Assembly: GCA_029379385.1 (NCBI GenBank)
Contig: CM055611.1
Span: forward strand, 3,906,001 to 3,970,000
Source: Quillaja saponaria
Lineage: Eukaryota; Streptophyta; Magnoliopsida; Fabales; Quillajaceae
Length of the DNA: 64,000 nt
Direction: 5' to 3'
Under the pieces are notes generated by a model. The model did no database searches and was not told the DNA's origin. It was given only the letters and a program-made list of their open reading frames with translations. Positions within the stretch are counted from its first letter, which is position 1. Each line of letters starts with the position of its first letter. Positions 1-16,737 of this stretch are shown here, piece after piece. Position numbers and translations under genes: made by a program.

Positions 1-1441
1 AGTGAGGAATAGACATTTCATTTCTTTTATTTATTTGCTATATAATTTTTAGGCATAAAATTATGTAAAAATTATGCTAAAATGAAAAAATATCTCTAAA
101 TAGGTAAAGAAATAAAAATGTAACATAACTTATGAAATTTATGTATTTCTTAATAATTTTAAATTTATATTATTATTTATGTATTATTATTACTTATATT
201 TATTTTATTATTTCTTATTCTTATTTTTTTATTGTATTAATATTTTAGTTTAAATTTACTTAAATAATTTATTTATTCTACATTAATCAATTATTTATAA
301 TTATATTATTTACTATGATATGAAGGGTATTTTTATCATTTTACTAAAAATTAATTTATAATTGTTTTTATATAAACACTTTTTATTTTTATTTTTATAT
401 TTTATATTATTTAATATGATATCAATGGTAATTTTGTCAATTGACTAAACTAAATATATATATTATTTAGCTTATTTATTTATAATATTATTGATTTATC
501 AATATATAACTTTTTATTAATTATTTATTTTATAAGATAAAAAGATACTTTAGTCATTTAACTGAAGTAAATCAATTCCATAGACGTAAAAATGAAGAAT
601 CCACCCCTCTAAGCAGGTTTGATGATTCTTCCTTATATGGAATAAAATGATCAGAATAAAATGACTGGAATAAAATGACTATTCTACAGCTAAATCATAC
701 CAAACGAAATAATGTTTATTCTATTAAATCATGCATGGAATGAAATAGTCATTCATACATATCAAACTAGCCCTTAGTAATCCAATGTTAGTTTCCCTAG
801 AAAATCTTTAGCTCAAGTTTTTGGAGCTAAATTTGGGGCATCGTGCTTGGCTTTGATATTTCGGTTGGATATTAGGGTAATTTCTCTCCAATTTTCTTAA
901 AATTATACAAATTTTTATTTTAAAATATCCAAAAACTTTTTTATTCATAAAATAATTGAAATCTATAATTTTTACCCAAGAAAAAAAAATCGAATCTAAT
1001 TATAGAATATACAGTTTTTTGCAATGAAAATAACACATCATTGATAGAAAAGCCCAACAACCCTACATTTTATAAGAATAGTTCAAATACTAAATCTAAT
1101 AATATAACATAAACTTCAATAATTTGACTGCAAGATGCTGATAATCACTAAGCTCCAAAGAAAGACCTATGCCTTCGATGTTTCTTACAGTTGCATCCTT
1201 ACAAATATAAATATTCAATAGTTAATTAGACCAAAAAAAAGGTAAAAGGGAAAGAAAAGGATTCATTCCTTCGGGAGGTTTAGAGTTCTAAGAAATAATT
1301 ATACATGTCATTTTAAAAATTATAATAAATTTTCCAAAATTTTAGCAATAAATTAGTAAAATAAAATTTTCAAAAGAAATATTAAGTTTTAATTTAATTC
1401 CTTTTTTTTATTTAAAATTCTTATAGTTTTCAAAATTAACT
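1..1441. other. AT-rich intergenic spacer
   Basis: Very AT-rich sequence with no convincing gene. At about 600-780 there is a short repetitive-looking stretch in which variants of 'ggaataaaatga' recur three times before a segment resembling the ends of common plant repeats. A minus-strand segment at about 1090-1206 reads open and protein-like, but it has no recognisable partner exons (see findings). Nothing else could be supported. Confidence 0.5.
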
Positions 1442-2142
1442 CCCGTTTGAGAACCTCAACTTAGAGGTCATTCTCAAAACAGGTACTTACCTCTCTTTTT
1501 ATTATATCATTTGAGACATTCACCTTTTTTTTTTATATCGTTTGAGACACTTCACTAAAAACCTGTGAGTATAGTCACCAAAAAATAGTAACATATCATT
1601 TTTTTTTTTACACATTATCATTATTATTATTTTCTTAATATCAATATTTATCTGGTTATTCCATTAATTAAATGTCTATTATGAATATTAAAGAGTATCA
1701 ACTAATATAATATTTTATTTTCTTTTGTCTTTTTATTTACATTTATTTTTATCAAGACAAAACTTATGAATTTTGTGGAAAATAAATATATATTTTTTTT
1801 TATGTGTTCATATAATTTTGTTTCATGACTAATAACATAAAAATAAATAAAAAATCATGTCGTTGATGTTATCTAATATGTATTTTAATTTATTGTAAAA
1901 TCAAGTTAAGGTAAAAAAAAAAATTAAAAACAGAAAAAGAAAAAGATGTAGTTTGATGATCATCAATGATGAATTTTGAGAATAATTAGGAAAATAATAA
2001 AAGATAATATATATATATATATAAGAAAAAAAACATGTTATGATGTATAAAAAAATTGATATGCCACCGATTTTTGGTAGATATTTTGAAAATGTGAGCG
2101 TATACTTTCAGAATGACCTTTAAGTCGAGGTTCTCAAATGAT
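1442..2142. mobile_element. MITE-like inverted-repeat element (possible hAT type)
   Basis: The two ends are inverted copies of each other. The first 32 bases (1442-1473) match the reverse complement of 2111-2142 at about 27 of 32 positions by eye. The inverted similarity continues inward with gaps (around 1573-1615 against 2032-2078), so the whole element could fold into a long hairpin. The 8-bp sequence AATTAACT lies immediately outside both ends (1434-1441 and 2143-2150), as expected of a target-site duplication; 8 bp is typical of hAT elements. There is no transposase ORF, so it would be non-autonomous. The family assignment is inference from target length only. Confidence 0.6.
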
Positions 2143-2150
2143 AATTAACT

Positions 2151-2662
2151 TTATTTTTAATATTATATTTATTTTTTCTTTAATTTTTTGATTGCATATG
2201 AGTTATAATGTGTATTCTAATTTAAATGTTATTTCTAATTTTTTTTTTTCTATTCTAAGGAGGTTAGCCTGATAGTCAATATTATGTGCGCTCTTTATTA
2301 ATTTATTGAATTCGAATCTTCAATATGTGTGTAAGTTAACCAGAACACACCTGATCGCTAAATAAATAAAAGAAAACATGAAGCTCCAAAAAAAAAAATC
2401 TTCAAAGCTAATTTATGAAAAAAATTCGCAATTCGGAATCATTGTCATGTGTGCTAAAAATTAGTTTCATAGCAATTTTCATATATCATGACTAATTAGA
2501 TACATGTTGGTGTTGTTTAACTGTTAATTATTAATTTTTTTGATAAACATGTATTTTGAATTTTCATATATAGTGAAGAATTCAAATATCTATTTCAATA
2601 GTATGTCCCAAAAATTTTAAACTTCAAATTGTTGGTATAAAATTAATAATAATTTTTTTTTT
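2151..2662. other. AT-rich spacer with a possible SINE
   Basis: Around 2258-2372 there is a short stretch reminiscent of a tRNA-derived plant SINE: a GGTTAGCCTGATAGT-like A-box region, then TTCGAATCTTC resembling a B box, then an A-rich tail near 2365-2400. No clear target duplication was found, so this is a weak call. The rest is featureless. Confidence 0.3.
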
Positions 2663-2860
2663 TGATAAATCAGAGAAAGGTTGTAATACTTTTCTACACT
2701 ATTAATTCACAAGTGGTCTATCAGTTAAATACAAAGAAGACCTAACAGAAGTACCTTATCTAAGGCTAAAGACCAGGAGCCCAGATTACATGGGATTTAA
2801 TTTTACAGATAAGGTAACAAATTATCCTTACAATCATTTTAAATATAGCTCATGCCAACA
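2663..2860 (-). repeat. 3' LTR of copia element 1
   Basis: 198 bp, about a dozen differences by eye from the 5' LTR at 7389-7586, with the same TG...CA termini. Confidence 0.95.
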
Positions 2861-2871
2861 CTCTCCCTCAA
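2861..2871 (-). other. Polypurine tract of copia element 1
   Basis: The minus strand reads TTGAGGGAGAG immediately before the 3' LTR. This is the expected plus-strand priming site for reverse transcription. Confidence 0.85.
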
Positions 2872-3221
2872 GTTAGTGCATAAATGTCTTTGATGCCCAA
2901 CTTGTCAAGTGAGTTGTGAAAGACTTTACTAGAAACGGCCTTAGTAAGCATATCTGCTAGTTGATCTTCTGACCTAACAAAAGGAAATTTAATAACTTTT
3001 TCTTCAAGATTTTGTTTGATAAAATGTTTGCCCGCCTCAATGTGTTTGGTACAGTCGTGTTGAACTGGATTATGAGAAATCTCTATTGCTGCCTTGTTAT
3101 CACAGAACAAATTCATTTCAGAGTTGGGTGCAAATCCAATCTTGATTAATAGCCTTCTAAGCCAAAGGAGTTCACAAAGTCCCTTGGCTATTCCTCTAAA
3201 TTCTGCTTCGGCACTAGACAA
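2868..3221 (-). pseudogene. copia element 1 RNase H C-terminal part
   Basis: An open piece in a different frame from the preceding RNase H start. It contains SSAEAEFRGIAKG, CDNKAAIEISHNP and the HD-TKHIE segment, then the typical tail ending just before the polypurine tract. In most relatives the residue after HD is arginine; here it is cysteine. RNase H would remove the RNA strand during reverse transcription. The short distance from its stop to the PPT is normal for copia elements. Confidence 0.9.
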
Positions 3222-3226
3222 TGCTA

Positions 3227-4465
3227 CTACCTTTTGTTTTTACTCTTCCATATGACCAAATTTCCACCAACAAAGGTGAAGTATCCGGATGTAGACTTTC
3301 TATCAATAGCCCCTGCCCAATCAGCGTTAGTGTAACCACCAACCTTGAGATGATTATTTTTAGAGAACATGAGTCCTCTTCCTGGAGAAGATTTCAAGTA
3401 GCGAAGTATTCGATTCACTGCCATCATATGATATTCACTAGGATTATGCATAAATTGACTTACTATACTAATAGCGTAACCAATATCCGAACGTGTATGT
3501 GATAAATAGATTAGCTTGCCTACTAGTCTTTGATACCTCTCTTTCTTAACAGGTACCTGATCTAGATGTTCTCCAAGTTTATGATTCTGAACGATAGGTG
3601 TGTCAGCTGGCTTGCAATCAATCATTCCCACTTCGGATAACAGATCTAACACATATTTTCTATGGGAAAGAAATATACCTTGACTTGACCTTGCTACTTC
3701 TATTCCCAAAAAATACTTTAGGCCTCCAAGATTTTTCATCTCAAATTCAGTTTGCAACTGCTCCTGAAGTTTGCTGATTCCTTCTATATCATCTTATGTA
3801 ATAATCATGTCATCCACATAAATTATCAGGACGATTACCTTTCCATTGTTATGTTTCAAGAAGAGGGTATGATCCGAGTTGCTTTGGTGGAAACCTTACT
3901 TTCTCATTGCCAAGCTAAATCGTCCAAACCATGCTCGAGGTGACTGTTTCAATCCATACAAAGCTCGTTTCGACTTACATACAACTCTAGTTTCTGAAAT
4001 TGTAGTGTAGCCAGGTGGAATATCCATATACACTTCGTCCTCAAGATCTCCATGTAGGAAGGCATTTTTCACATCGAATTGATGAAGGGGCCAATCCAAA
4101 TTTGCTGCTAATGATAACAAGACTCTAACAGTGTTTAACTTTGCCACTGGTGAGAACGTCTCCTGATAGTCTACACCATATGTCTTTGAATAACCTTTGG
4201 CCACCAACCTTGCTTTGTACCGTTCAATGGTTCCATTTACTTTATGCTTAATAGAAAACACCCATTTACACCCTACTAGTTTCTTTCCTTCTGGCAATGG
4301 AACAAGATTCCAAGTTTCATTTTTTTTTAATGCATGCATTTCCTCCTGGATTGCTTGAGACCAGTTCGGGTCTGCCAAGGCTTCTTGTATTTCATTAGGA
4401 ACATGACAAGAAGACAGCTGATTTGCAAATGCTTTAAGAGGTTCAGGTAATCCCTGGGTGGTCAC
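3227..4465 (-). pseudogene. copia element 1 reverse transcriptase remnant
   Basis: The open piece 4465-3896 has the copia RT start [17 protein letters not shown], then [27 protein letters not shown] and [13 protein letters not shown] frame break follows, then the polymerase active site YVDDMIIT near 3800-3830 with a stop directly after it. The third piece (3757-3227) continues with the thumb region NLGGLKYFLGIEVAR and runs into the RNase H start with TNADWAGAIDRKSTSGY. The catalytic aspartates are present, but at least two lesions separate them. Non-functional. Confidence 0.9.
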
Positions 4466-4608
4466 ATGATTAGTGATTGGGTACTTTGATCCTTTTGCTT
4501 CAACATCTGGTGAGTATCGAGTTGGGGGCTTACCCCTATTATGCCTGAAAGGTAAGTGATAATCAGCAAGAGTATCCCAAATAGGATTAGAGGATGGTAT
4601 AGGGGAAC

Positions 4609-5815
4609 TTACCTGTCGTTAGGCATATAAGACGGTGGGGTACTTTCTTCAAAAAAATTTGATCCATCTTTTTCAATAATTTCATCACCGATATTGCTTT
4701 TAATATTACTGTCTGCACCAATATTTTCACCATCTACCATATGTTCTTCGATAGCTATTGTCTCATTGTCAAGTTGGTTGGATGATCCCTGACTTTCCTT
4801 AAATCTTGGACAATCCCACCACTTCTGTTTTTCATCCCACATCTCCCCCTGAAAAACAGAAGTTGATGGTGGTGTGGGAAATAATTTTTCAGATTCTGAA
4901 AAAGTGACATCCATGGTTCTATAGGTGCGTCGAGTGGTAGGATTGTAGCACCGATATCCCTTTTGGTGTATGGCATAGCCCAAAAAAATACAACGAACCG
5001 CACAAGGGTCAAGCTTGTTCCGTTGATTTTTATGGAGGAGAACAAATGCAACACAACCAAATATGCGTGGTGGAAGAAGCATTACAGATGGCAAGGAACT
5101 ATGATGAGACAAAACCTGTAATGGAGTCTTGAACTCCAATATTTTTGAAGGCATTCGGTTCAACAAATATACTGCTATAGTGACAGCATCACTCCAATAC
5201 CTACAAGGCATATTTGCTCCAATTAACAAGGCATGTGCAGTTTCTAAAATATGTCGGTTCTTCCGTTCAGCCACGCCATTTTGTTGTGGTGTTTGAGGAC
5301 ACCAAGTTTCATGGAGAAGACTGTGCATTTAAAAGTAAGCTTGAAACTCTTGATTAACATATTCTCCTCCATTATCTGAACGAAGAATCTGAAGTTTACC
5401 CGATAATTGATTTTGAATCATAGCATGAAAAGCTTGAAACACACCAAACACCTCATCTTTGTGTTTTAATAAATACAGCCAAGTCATTCGGGTGCAGTCA
5501 TCTACAAAAATCATAAACCAACGGATACCAGAGGTGGTTGTAATAGGAGAGGGTCCCCAAACATCGGAAGGCAAAAGGAATATCACTTTTATTAGAACTG
5601 ATTGGAAAATATACACGATGACTTTTGGCAAAAATGCAAGTATCACATTTAAAGTCTGAGTCATGCAAATCTAAAAATAAATATGGAAACAAATGCTTCA
5701 TATCGCTAAATGATGGATGTCCCAAGCGGCTGTGCCACAACCAAATTTTCTCATCCTTGGCACTGATTGAGTGTCGTTGCATATTATTCGCTCTACTAGA
5801 ATTGAAGTCATCCAT
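4609..5815 (-). pseudogene. copia element 1 integrase remnant
   Basis: Three overlapping open pieces in different frames. The first (5815-5498) has the HHCC-type zinc segment: LWHSRLGHPS and then CDTCIFAKSHR. The second (5664-5329) has the catalytic core with DVWGPSP, VDDCTRMTW and LRSDNGGEY. The third (5328-4609) contains the glutamate region PQQNGVAERKN and the following core. The DDE triad context is therefore present but divided by frameshifts. It would have inserted the cDNA into the host genome. Its order, protease-integrase-RT, is diagnostic of Ty1/copia rather than gypsy. Confidence 0.9.
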
Positions 5816-6330
5816 GTAGTATAACCCCTCTCTCTTAGTACCACGACCAATGATCTCCTTTGTGAGAATATCCTGAAAAAGACAAAAAGTAGATACATTA
5901 GAGCTACACAGTTTAGTTCTTTAGTTGCTTGACTCACAGATAATAACTTATTTGAAAGAGATGGTACTAATAGAGTATTTAATAAGAAGAGTGAGGGTGA
6001 TAAGGCTACTGTTCCAAACCCTGTGACTGGATATGTAACTCCATTGGCATTACCAATTCTAGTTCCTCTCGGTTTAGTAATCTTGGCAAAGTCATTTGCA
6101 GAAAAGGTCATGTGGTCAGTAACCCCTGAATCTATTATCCAATTCTTGTAATCACCTTGAGTAGAATTAAGCAAGGCATAACTAGTATTACCTTGGTCAC
6201 TGATAGTGGTAGTTGGTTCATCATTAGATTCCCCTGTGAAACAAGAGACAGTTGTGGTTCTGCATTCATCACTTGTGCCTGTCCCACTCCACCAGTAGTT
6301 TCTTCTTTTTTTTTTGTGCCTTGAGTTCAT
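5698..6330 (-). pseudogene. copia element 1 protease / pre-integrase region
   Basis: An open minus-strand segment carries the retropepsin active-site context WIIDSGVTDHMT, matching the DSG-x-DHM signature of copia aspartic proteases. It is followed by the usual SLSNKLLSVSQ stretch downstream. Its C-terminal end then falls out of frame with the pre-integrase region, which continues in another frame from 5815. The protease would have cut the Gag-Pol polyprotein inside the particle. The lesion is the frame change near 5800-5870. Confidence 0.85.
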
Positions 6331-6339
6331 TCCACCATT

Positions 6340-7312
6340 CTAGGGTACCCATGTAACTTAAAACATGTTTCACGGGTATGTTTTGGGTTCCCACAGTAAG
6401 TGCAGCCACTTCCTCCACCCTCAGTTCCCTTAGTCTTTGTAAATGCATTTGCTTTTCCCTCTTTTGAAGGTATTGACCCAGATTTGTTTATTTGTAGCAT
6501 GGGTGGTTGTCACACTTTTATTCCTTTAAATGCCATAACAGCACCTGGTGTAGTCTCTGTGCCTGCAAGCATTACTGCTTGTCTATTATCTTCCTTTCGT
6601 ACATACGCATAAGCATGTTCAATGGTAGGGAATGGTTGTAGTCAAAGTACATCACTTCGAATCCTGTCGAGTCTGTCATCTAGTCCGTCAAGAAAAATAT
6701 AAACCCTGTCTTCCTGTAAGAGAGAATTCCATTTCTGTATATCTCCGGTACAAACCATTGGATTTGGACGGCGAAAATCAATCTCCCTCCATAAACCTTG
6801 AAGACTATTATAGTAAGATTCAATAGATCCTCCAGCTTGTCTCATTCGAGTCACACGTCTCTTCAATTCAAACACCTAAGATGTATCAGTTCCATCAAAA
6901 TAAGTAGTGGCAATTGAATCCTATACCTTTTAGCAGTTGGAAATCGAATAAAATTGCTAATTAATGAAGGATCCATGGAATTGATTAGCCATCCCTTCAT
7001 AATAGCGTTTTCTGTCCGCCATTTTTTAAAGGTTGGATCGGTCTGTATAGGTTAGGGAAAATCACCATTTATATATCTCAATTTGTCTCTTCCGGAGATA
7101 TACATCTCAACAACTTGGGACCATAAGGCATAGTTGGTACTGTCTAGCTTTACACCAATATGTGTAGTAGCAGAGTCATAGGTTGTTGCTGGGTATTGGC
7201 TCTAGTTTTGAGTCAAAACATGTGTCATTCTGGTTGTCAAATCTTCGAGAATGGCTGTCGTAGACTTCTCTTCTCGATTCTCAAGCTCCACCAAATCAGT
7301 AGGTGTAGCCAT
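6340..7312 (-). pseudogene. copia element 1 gag remnant
   Basis: The minus-strand ATG at 7312 opens a reading frame about 65 bases inside the PBS, starting MATPTDLVELENREE, and a stop follows within about 40 codons. A longer open piece (6875-6642) contains the capsid-type stretch with RVTRMRQAGGSIESYYN and the LDGLDDRLDRIRSDV segment typical of plant copia Gag. Further on, near 6345-6408, a CX2CX4HX4C zinc knuckle reads CTYCGNPKHTRETC, the nucleocapsid RNA-binding motif. Several frame breaks separate these pieces. It would have formed the virus-like particle shell. Confident as a family call; non-functional. Confidence 0.85.
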
Positions 7313-7376
7313 TTTTCATAGGTTTTGGGTTTGGGATCTATTGTAGCAAAGATCCAAGAATGTTTCTAGGACCTCA

Positions 7377-7388
7377 GCTCTGATACCA
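7377..7388 (-). other. Primer-binding site of copia element 1
   Basis: The minus strand reads TGGTATCAGAGC immediately inside the 5' LTR. This is the standard plant copia primer-binding site, complementary to the 3' end of initiator-methionine tRNA. Confidence 0.95.
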
Positions 7389-7586
7389 TGATAAATCAGA
7401 GAAAGGTTGTAATACTTTTCTACACTGTTAATTCACAAGTGGTCTATTAGTTAAATACAAAGAAGACCTAACAGAAGTACCCTATCTAAGGCTAAAGACC
7501 AGCAGCCCAGATTATATGAGATTTAATTTTACAGATAAAGTAACAAATTGGCCTTACAATCACTCTAAATACAGCTCATGCCAACA
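7389..7586 (-). repeat. 5' LTR of copia element 1
   Basis: 198 bp, near-identical to 2663-2860. On the minus strand it starts TGTTGGCATGAG and ends TTTATCA, giving the usual TG...CA termini. It lies directly beside the primer-binding site, which fixes it as the 5' LTR. Confidence 0.95.
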
Positions 7587-8416
7587 AAATTAACTTTTTG
7601 TATCCTTGCATATTTTTTATTTATTTATTTGAAATCTGCCAAATCTTGAGTTATATAAATGGTTTAATTTTCTTATCCTCATGCCCCACATACTATCATT
7701 GATTCCTAATCATACTTAAATCTGCAACCTAAAAGTTTAATATATATATATATATATATTAGCAAAAATATCTAAAAATCGGTACTTGCTAATCTCTATT
7801 TTAAATATCAAACCCATAATGATAGTGTTACCTCAAAATTAAATCATTTATATCGAAATTAGATATTTATAAAGTTTATTAATATTTGACCCTTATATTA
7901 AATTTTTATATTTTTAATCAATGAAATTGATCTAGTTAGAAGAATATATGTTTTATTCATTAATGGTTGAAATACGTTTTTAATTTCTATAAATTTCTTA
8001 ATTTTGTAAGTAAATAGTCTATTTTAATTATAATATAGAGTTAATTAATTTTTGGTGACTCATTTTGAAATGTGTTTCATCACGATGCTAGTTGTCATTA
8101 AATAAAGAGCAATATTGTAATAAAAAAAAATAAAGAGTAATAATGGTCAACCACTCGCTTAAATTTTTTTCCTTTACTCAACTATTCACTGCTTTTATCT
8201 TCCCTTAAAAAAACATGTCTTTTTTCTGCAAAAACGTACCCACTAGTATCGTTTTTAATTTAATTCAGTGGGACTCTGTCATTGCTGCTTTCTTTATTTC
8301 AGCAATTCTCTTCTTCTGTAAGTGTATGACTTTCTGTTATCTCCTCTCTTGTAGATCATTTTCTTAACATCGCAAGGACAGGTACAGGTGCAGCAGCCCA
8401 CAAACACAAAGAGAAG
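7587..8416. other. Spacer and probable promoter / 5' UTR of the thiolase gene
   Basis: AT-rich with a short TA run at about 7740-7760. From about 8260 the base composition shifts toward TC-rich sequence (CTTTCTTTATTTCAGC, CTCTTCTTCTG), as is common in plant 5' UTRs, leading to the thiolase ATG at 8417. No definite TATA box was fixed. Confidence 0.45.
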
Positions 8417-13624
<5,208 letters not shown>

Positions 13625-13740
13625 TGAGCTCCAAGAATTCTCTATAGATACATCAGTGTCCACATCTTGCTACTTTGCATTCATTCATGGCTTTTAAGTT
13701 ATCAAAACGATGATTTGATCATGGCTTTCATCTAGAAATC

Positions 13741-13746
13741 AATAAA
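13741..13746 (+). promoter_or_regulatory. Possible poly(A) signal of the thiolase gene
   Basis: AATAAA, about 117 bases after the thiolase stop, in AT-rich sequence. Position and sequence fit a near-upstream element, but plant signals are loose. Confidence 0.4.
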
Positions 13747-13889
13747 TGTCTCACCAAATAAGTATTATAATTGGGAGATCCAATTCTGCGAAATTTATAA
13801 TTTGTAACATCATTAGATTATTGTTCAAAAAACATTGTTATTTTCTTGAAAATGAATCTATTATTCTATAAGTGAGGTGTGGAGCCTAT

Positions 13890-14250
13890 TGTCACGGTCT
13901 ATTTAGGCACTTGAGCCCTCGAACTCAAAAAGGATGAGAAGGAAAGATGAACTTTCTATTAAACTCTAGGAAGGCTTGTACACTAGCTTTCTTGCTTAGT
14001 TGCTTGGATGATTTATGGCCAATATGAGTCATTGGATGTAAACGATTCTCACCATTGTTTGAGAAAGTAGAGTAGTATAAATAAAGGTAAAAAGTTCATT
14101 TATAAATTATCCAAGCAAATTAAGCTAAGAAAGTTAGTGTATGAGCCTTTCCAGAGTTCAATAAAAATTCCTTTCTCAAAGATTCTCTTGTGTGCTCTAA
14201 TTTCCTTATTTAGGTTGACTTAGCATTCTAGAATGGGCACTTGAGTATAT
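13890..14250. repeat. Head-to-head partial LTRs forming a palindrome
   Basis: The left arm (about 13890-14028) is the 3' part of the LTR family seen at 23245, 27881 and 29836, in minus orientation, starting TGTCAC. The right arm (about 14033-14250) is the same LTR part in plus orientation, including a GTAGTATAAATA TATA-type segment near 14073. The arms are diverged inverted copies (compare the segments around AAGCCTTCC / GAGCCTTTCC and CTTGGATGATTTATGG / AAATTATCCAAG). Two insertions or a rearranged one could give this. It lies 266 bases downstream of the thiolase stop. Confidence 0.7.
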
Positions 14251-15900
14251 AAGTACTGCATAGGAGCGTTGGAATTTTCAAGACTGCTTAAGGAACTATA
14301 CATGAAAATTATATGATAAAACTTTCTTCAAGTTCTACTGTCATTTTTCCTCTCAGTTTCCAGGATATGGTCTTACAGGTTCCAAACAAATAACTCAATC
14401 ATCAACTTAGTATTCTTAACTCCCTCCCCTTCATTTCCTTTTTTTTCTGATTAGTAGCGGTACTTCGTGGAGTAATTGGAGAAATGTCAGTGACCTTTTT
14501 CTTATCCCGAGATCTTAATTCATCTTCTTGCTTCCAGTGCCAATATCTACATAATGTCCCTGTTCCTAAAATAGAACATTTAAAGTTAATTTCGATTTTG
14601 GAATTTGTCTAAACTACAATTCAGGATTATGGAGTTTCTCTAAACTCTAATTCATAAATTATTAGTCTACTGCAATAAAAACTCCTTATATAAATTAGAT
14701 GTTTCGTATTTCTTGAAAAAACATTTCAAATGATAGAATTTGGTATGATGATGAGATCAATGAAATTCAAATATTTTTTCCTTTAGACGTATTGATTTGA
14801 ATCTGTAAGCGAAATTGATCAATCTAGTCATAAGCAAGTTGAAGAGAACTCTAACAGATCTTAGAGGATCGAAACCCACGTCTTGTTCTTCAAAAAGAAC
14901 AAATTAAAGTTAATTTTGATTCTGGAATTTGTCTAAACTCCAATTCAGAAATTATTTGAATGCTTAGTAAAGACTTGAAGTAGAAAATTATTTTAGTAAA
15001 TTTAATTAAGTATTAAATCCCGAACTATCAAGTTCTTGGTGGAGCAACATTTTCTGTGATATTTTAAGGTGATACAAAGCTGATCATTGATGCAAAATAA
15101 GCCTTGCCATTCTTCCTCAACTGAAAAGCTGTTAGTTTTGCTATTTTCTTAGAGCTTGTAATTGTGCAATCCATTTATTGGCTAGACTTGTCCCTCTCAG
15201 CCTCAACTTTTTGAGGACCCAAATCTAATTAATAGTTGGATCATATTGGTAATTTGTGTGAGTAACTCCCTTGTTATTTAATTAATGATGAAAATCCTTG
15301 TTACCTTCGGCCAAAAAGTGAGCAAAGGATTCCGCTAAGTTTTTTCATTTTGAAACAAAATCTGTTATGCAGTTCACAAATTACTATATGTAAAAGTAAT
15401 CAACAAGTTACATTATACACATATGAACTAATTATTACAATTTAGTCAGCACCACTTAGATAAATTTAGATAGCCTGTCAAAGTTTAAAAATTATTATTA
15501 TCATTCAAATTCAACTCACGAGTTGACTCATATGTCAAAATTTGACTTAACTTGTTAATAATTTTTAATTTTAAAAAACAAAAATTAAGCTTAGCTTATT
15601 TAATTTAAGGAGTGCAAAATAAAATTAAAAATCAACTCAATAAGAAAAACAAGCTCAATTCAAATTTTTAACAAGTACTTCATGAATTAATTCGACCATT
15701 ATCACATCCACTCCCAAATACAAAATGGGTTTATTCTATTTCTACCCTTTTTGAAGACCAACAGGCAAGGGCTGAACCATCGGGTCATGACCCATTTTGT
15801 CACCACTACTTTCAAGTTCATCCGGGTATTAGGTTCGGATTCAGGGTTCACACTATAACGGCCCGAAGCTTTTAAAACATCCAAACGCTGCTTTTAGAGT
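14251..15900. other. Intergenic region between thiolase and PWP1
   Basis: No gene seen. It contains a diverged direct repeat of about 65 bp (14566-14630 and 14893-14955, sharing AGTTAATTT-GATT and GGAATTTGTCTAAACT) and a perfect 12-bp palindrome GGGTCATGACCC at 15782-15793. The rest is AT-rich and featureless. Confidence 0.5.
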
Positions 15901-16737
15901 TTAGAATTTAGGAAGGGTTTTTCCTCTTCCGCTGTCTCTCGTGTCTAGGTTCTGAGGCAGCTACCGCGTCCCCCTCTCCCAGTCTCTCTCTATCTTCTAC
16001 TTTTTCAGGTTAGCTCCTAACCCCTCTCTCTGTCTCTCTGGGTTCTGTAAATTTTCCTTCTTTGCATCTTTTAGCTCCATCTCTGATCTCTCTATATTCT
16101 TTTCTTTTTTCTTCTAAAAATTTTCAATTTTTTTAATTCTATGCTACTGATTATCCTTTTTGTATGCTTGTTACCTCTTGAATTCATTAAGATTGCACTC
16201 TTTAAGTTTCTGGGTACTCTCAAATTCATCATTTTTTTTTCTTGTTGGGTTCTTTGATTTTGCCTATTAGCTTTCACTTGATTGCAGAAAGTTTTATTTT
16301 CAATTAAACTATAGTAGCTACTTTCCAACTTCCCATTATGGCGGTTTCTAAAATTTATGCTTAATATCGGGTTTCATAGGTAAATTTTATAGCTTTGCAA
16401 TGTAATTTCATCAACCCATTTATCAATTTGAAATAAAATCTCTATTTTGACAGCCTCCTATTTATTATCTAATTTTTCATTATTGCCATTTTTTTGGGTT
16501 CTGGTCTGAGTTTCTCATGTACTCTTAGATTAGTGAAAATCACTTCTTTCCATTTTATTTCTACTATTTTTGTTCAACTTCTGTATGATTTATGGACTTC
16601 TGCTAGCATTAAGATCCTCTCTTTGTTTGCTCAATTTCCAAAAATCATGCATGGATAGCTTCTTATTCCACTTCTGATAGTTCATTTCCCAATAATCTCA
16701 GCAGGGATATATACGGTGTTCCAACCTAGTAAGAATA
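15901..16737 (+). promoter_or_regulatory. Probable 5' UTR and leader intron of PWP1
   Basis: A CT-rich block (about 15925-16050, many TCTCTC runs) typical of a plant transcription start or leader is followed by T-rich, intron-like sequence. A plausible leader intron acceptor lies at about 16703 (CTCAGCAG), just before the ATG at 16738. A GGCCCG motif in AACGGCCCGAAG lies upstream near 15860. The exact start and the leader donor cannot be fixed from sequence alone. Confidence 0.4.

Larger units (their letters stand above)
2663..7586 (-). mobile_element. Ty1/copia LTR retrotransposon, complete structure, decayed coding
   Basis: A 4.9-kb element read on the minus strand. It has two 198-bp LTRs differing at about a dozen positions, a tRNA-iMet type primer-binding site next to the 5' LTR, and a polypurine tract next to the 3' LTR. 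Between them lie gag, protease, integrase, reverse transcriptase and RNase H in copia order. Every domain is recognisable, but stops and frameshifts break the polyprotein, so it is not autonomous. No matching 5-bp target duplication is visible: the left flank is a T run and the right flank is AAATT. Changes in the T run could have erased it. The moderate LTR divergence suggests an insertion that is neither very recent nor ancient. Confidence 0.95.

Noticed and set aside
2661..7591. Target duplication for copia element 1
   Set aside because: Flanks TTTTT and AAATT do not match; the T run makes any claim unsafe.
15782..15793. 12-bp palindrome GGGTCATGACCC as an operator or factor site
   Set aside because: Perfect but isolated, 0.95 kb before the PWP1 start; no second copy or known motif match to support function.
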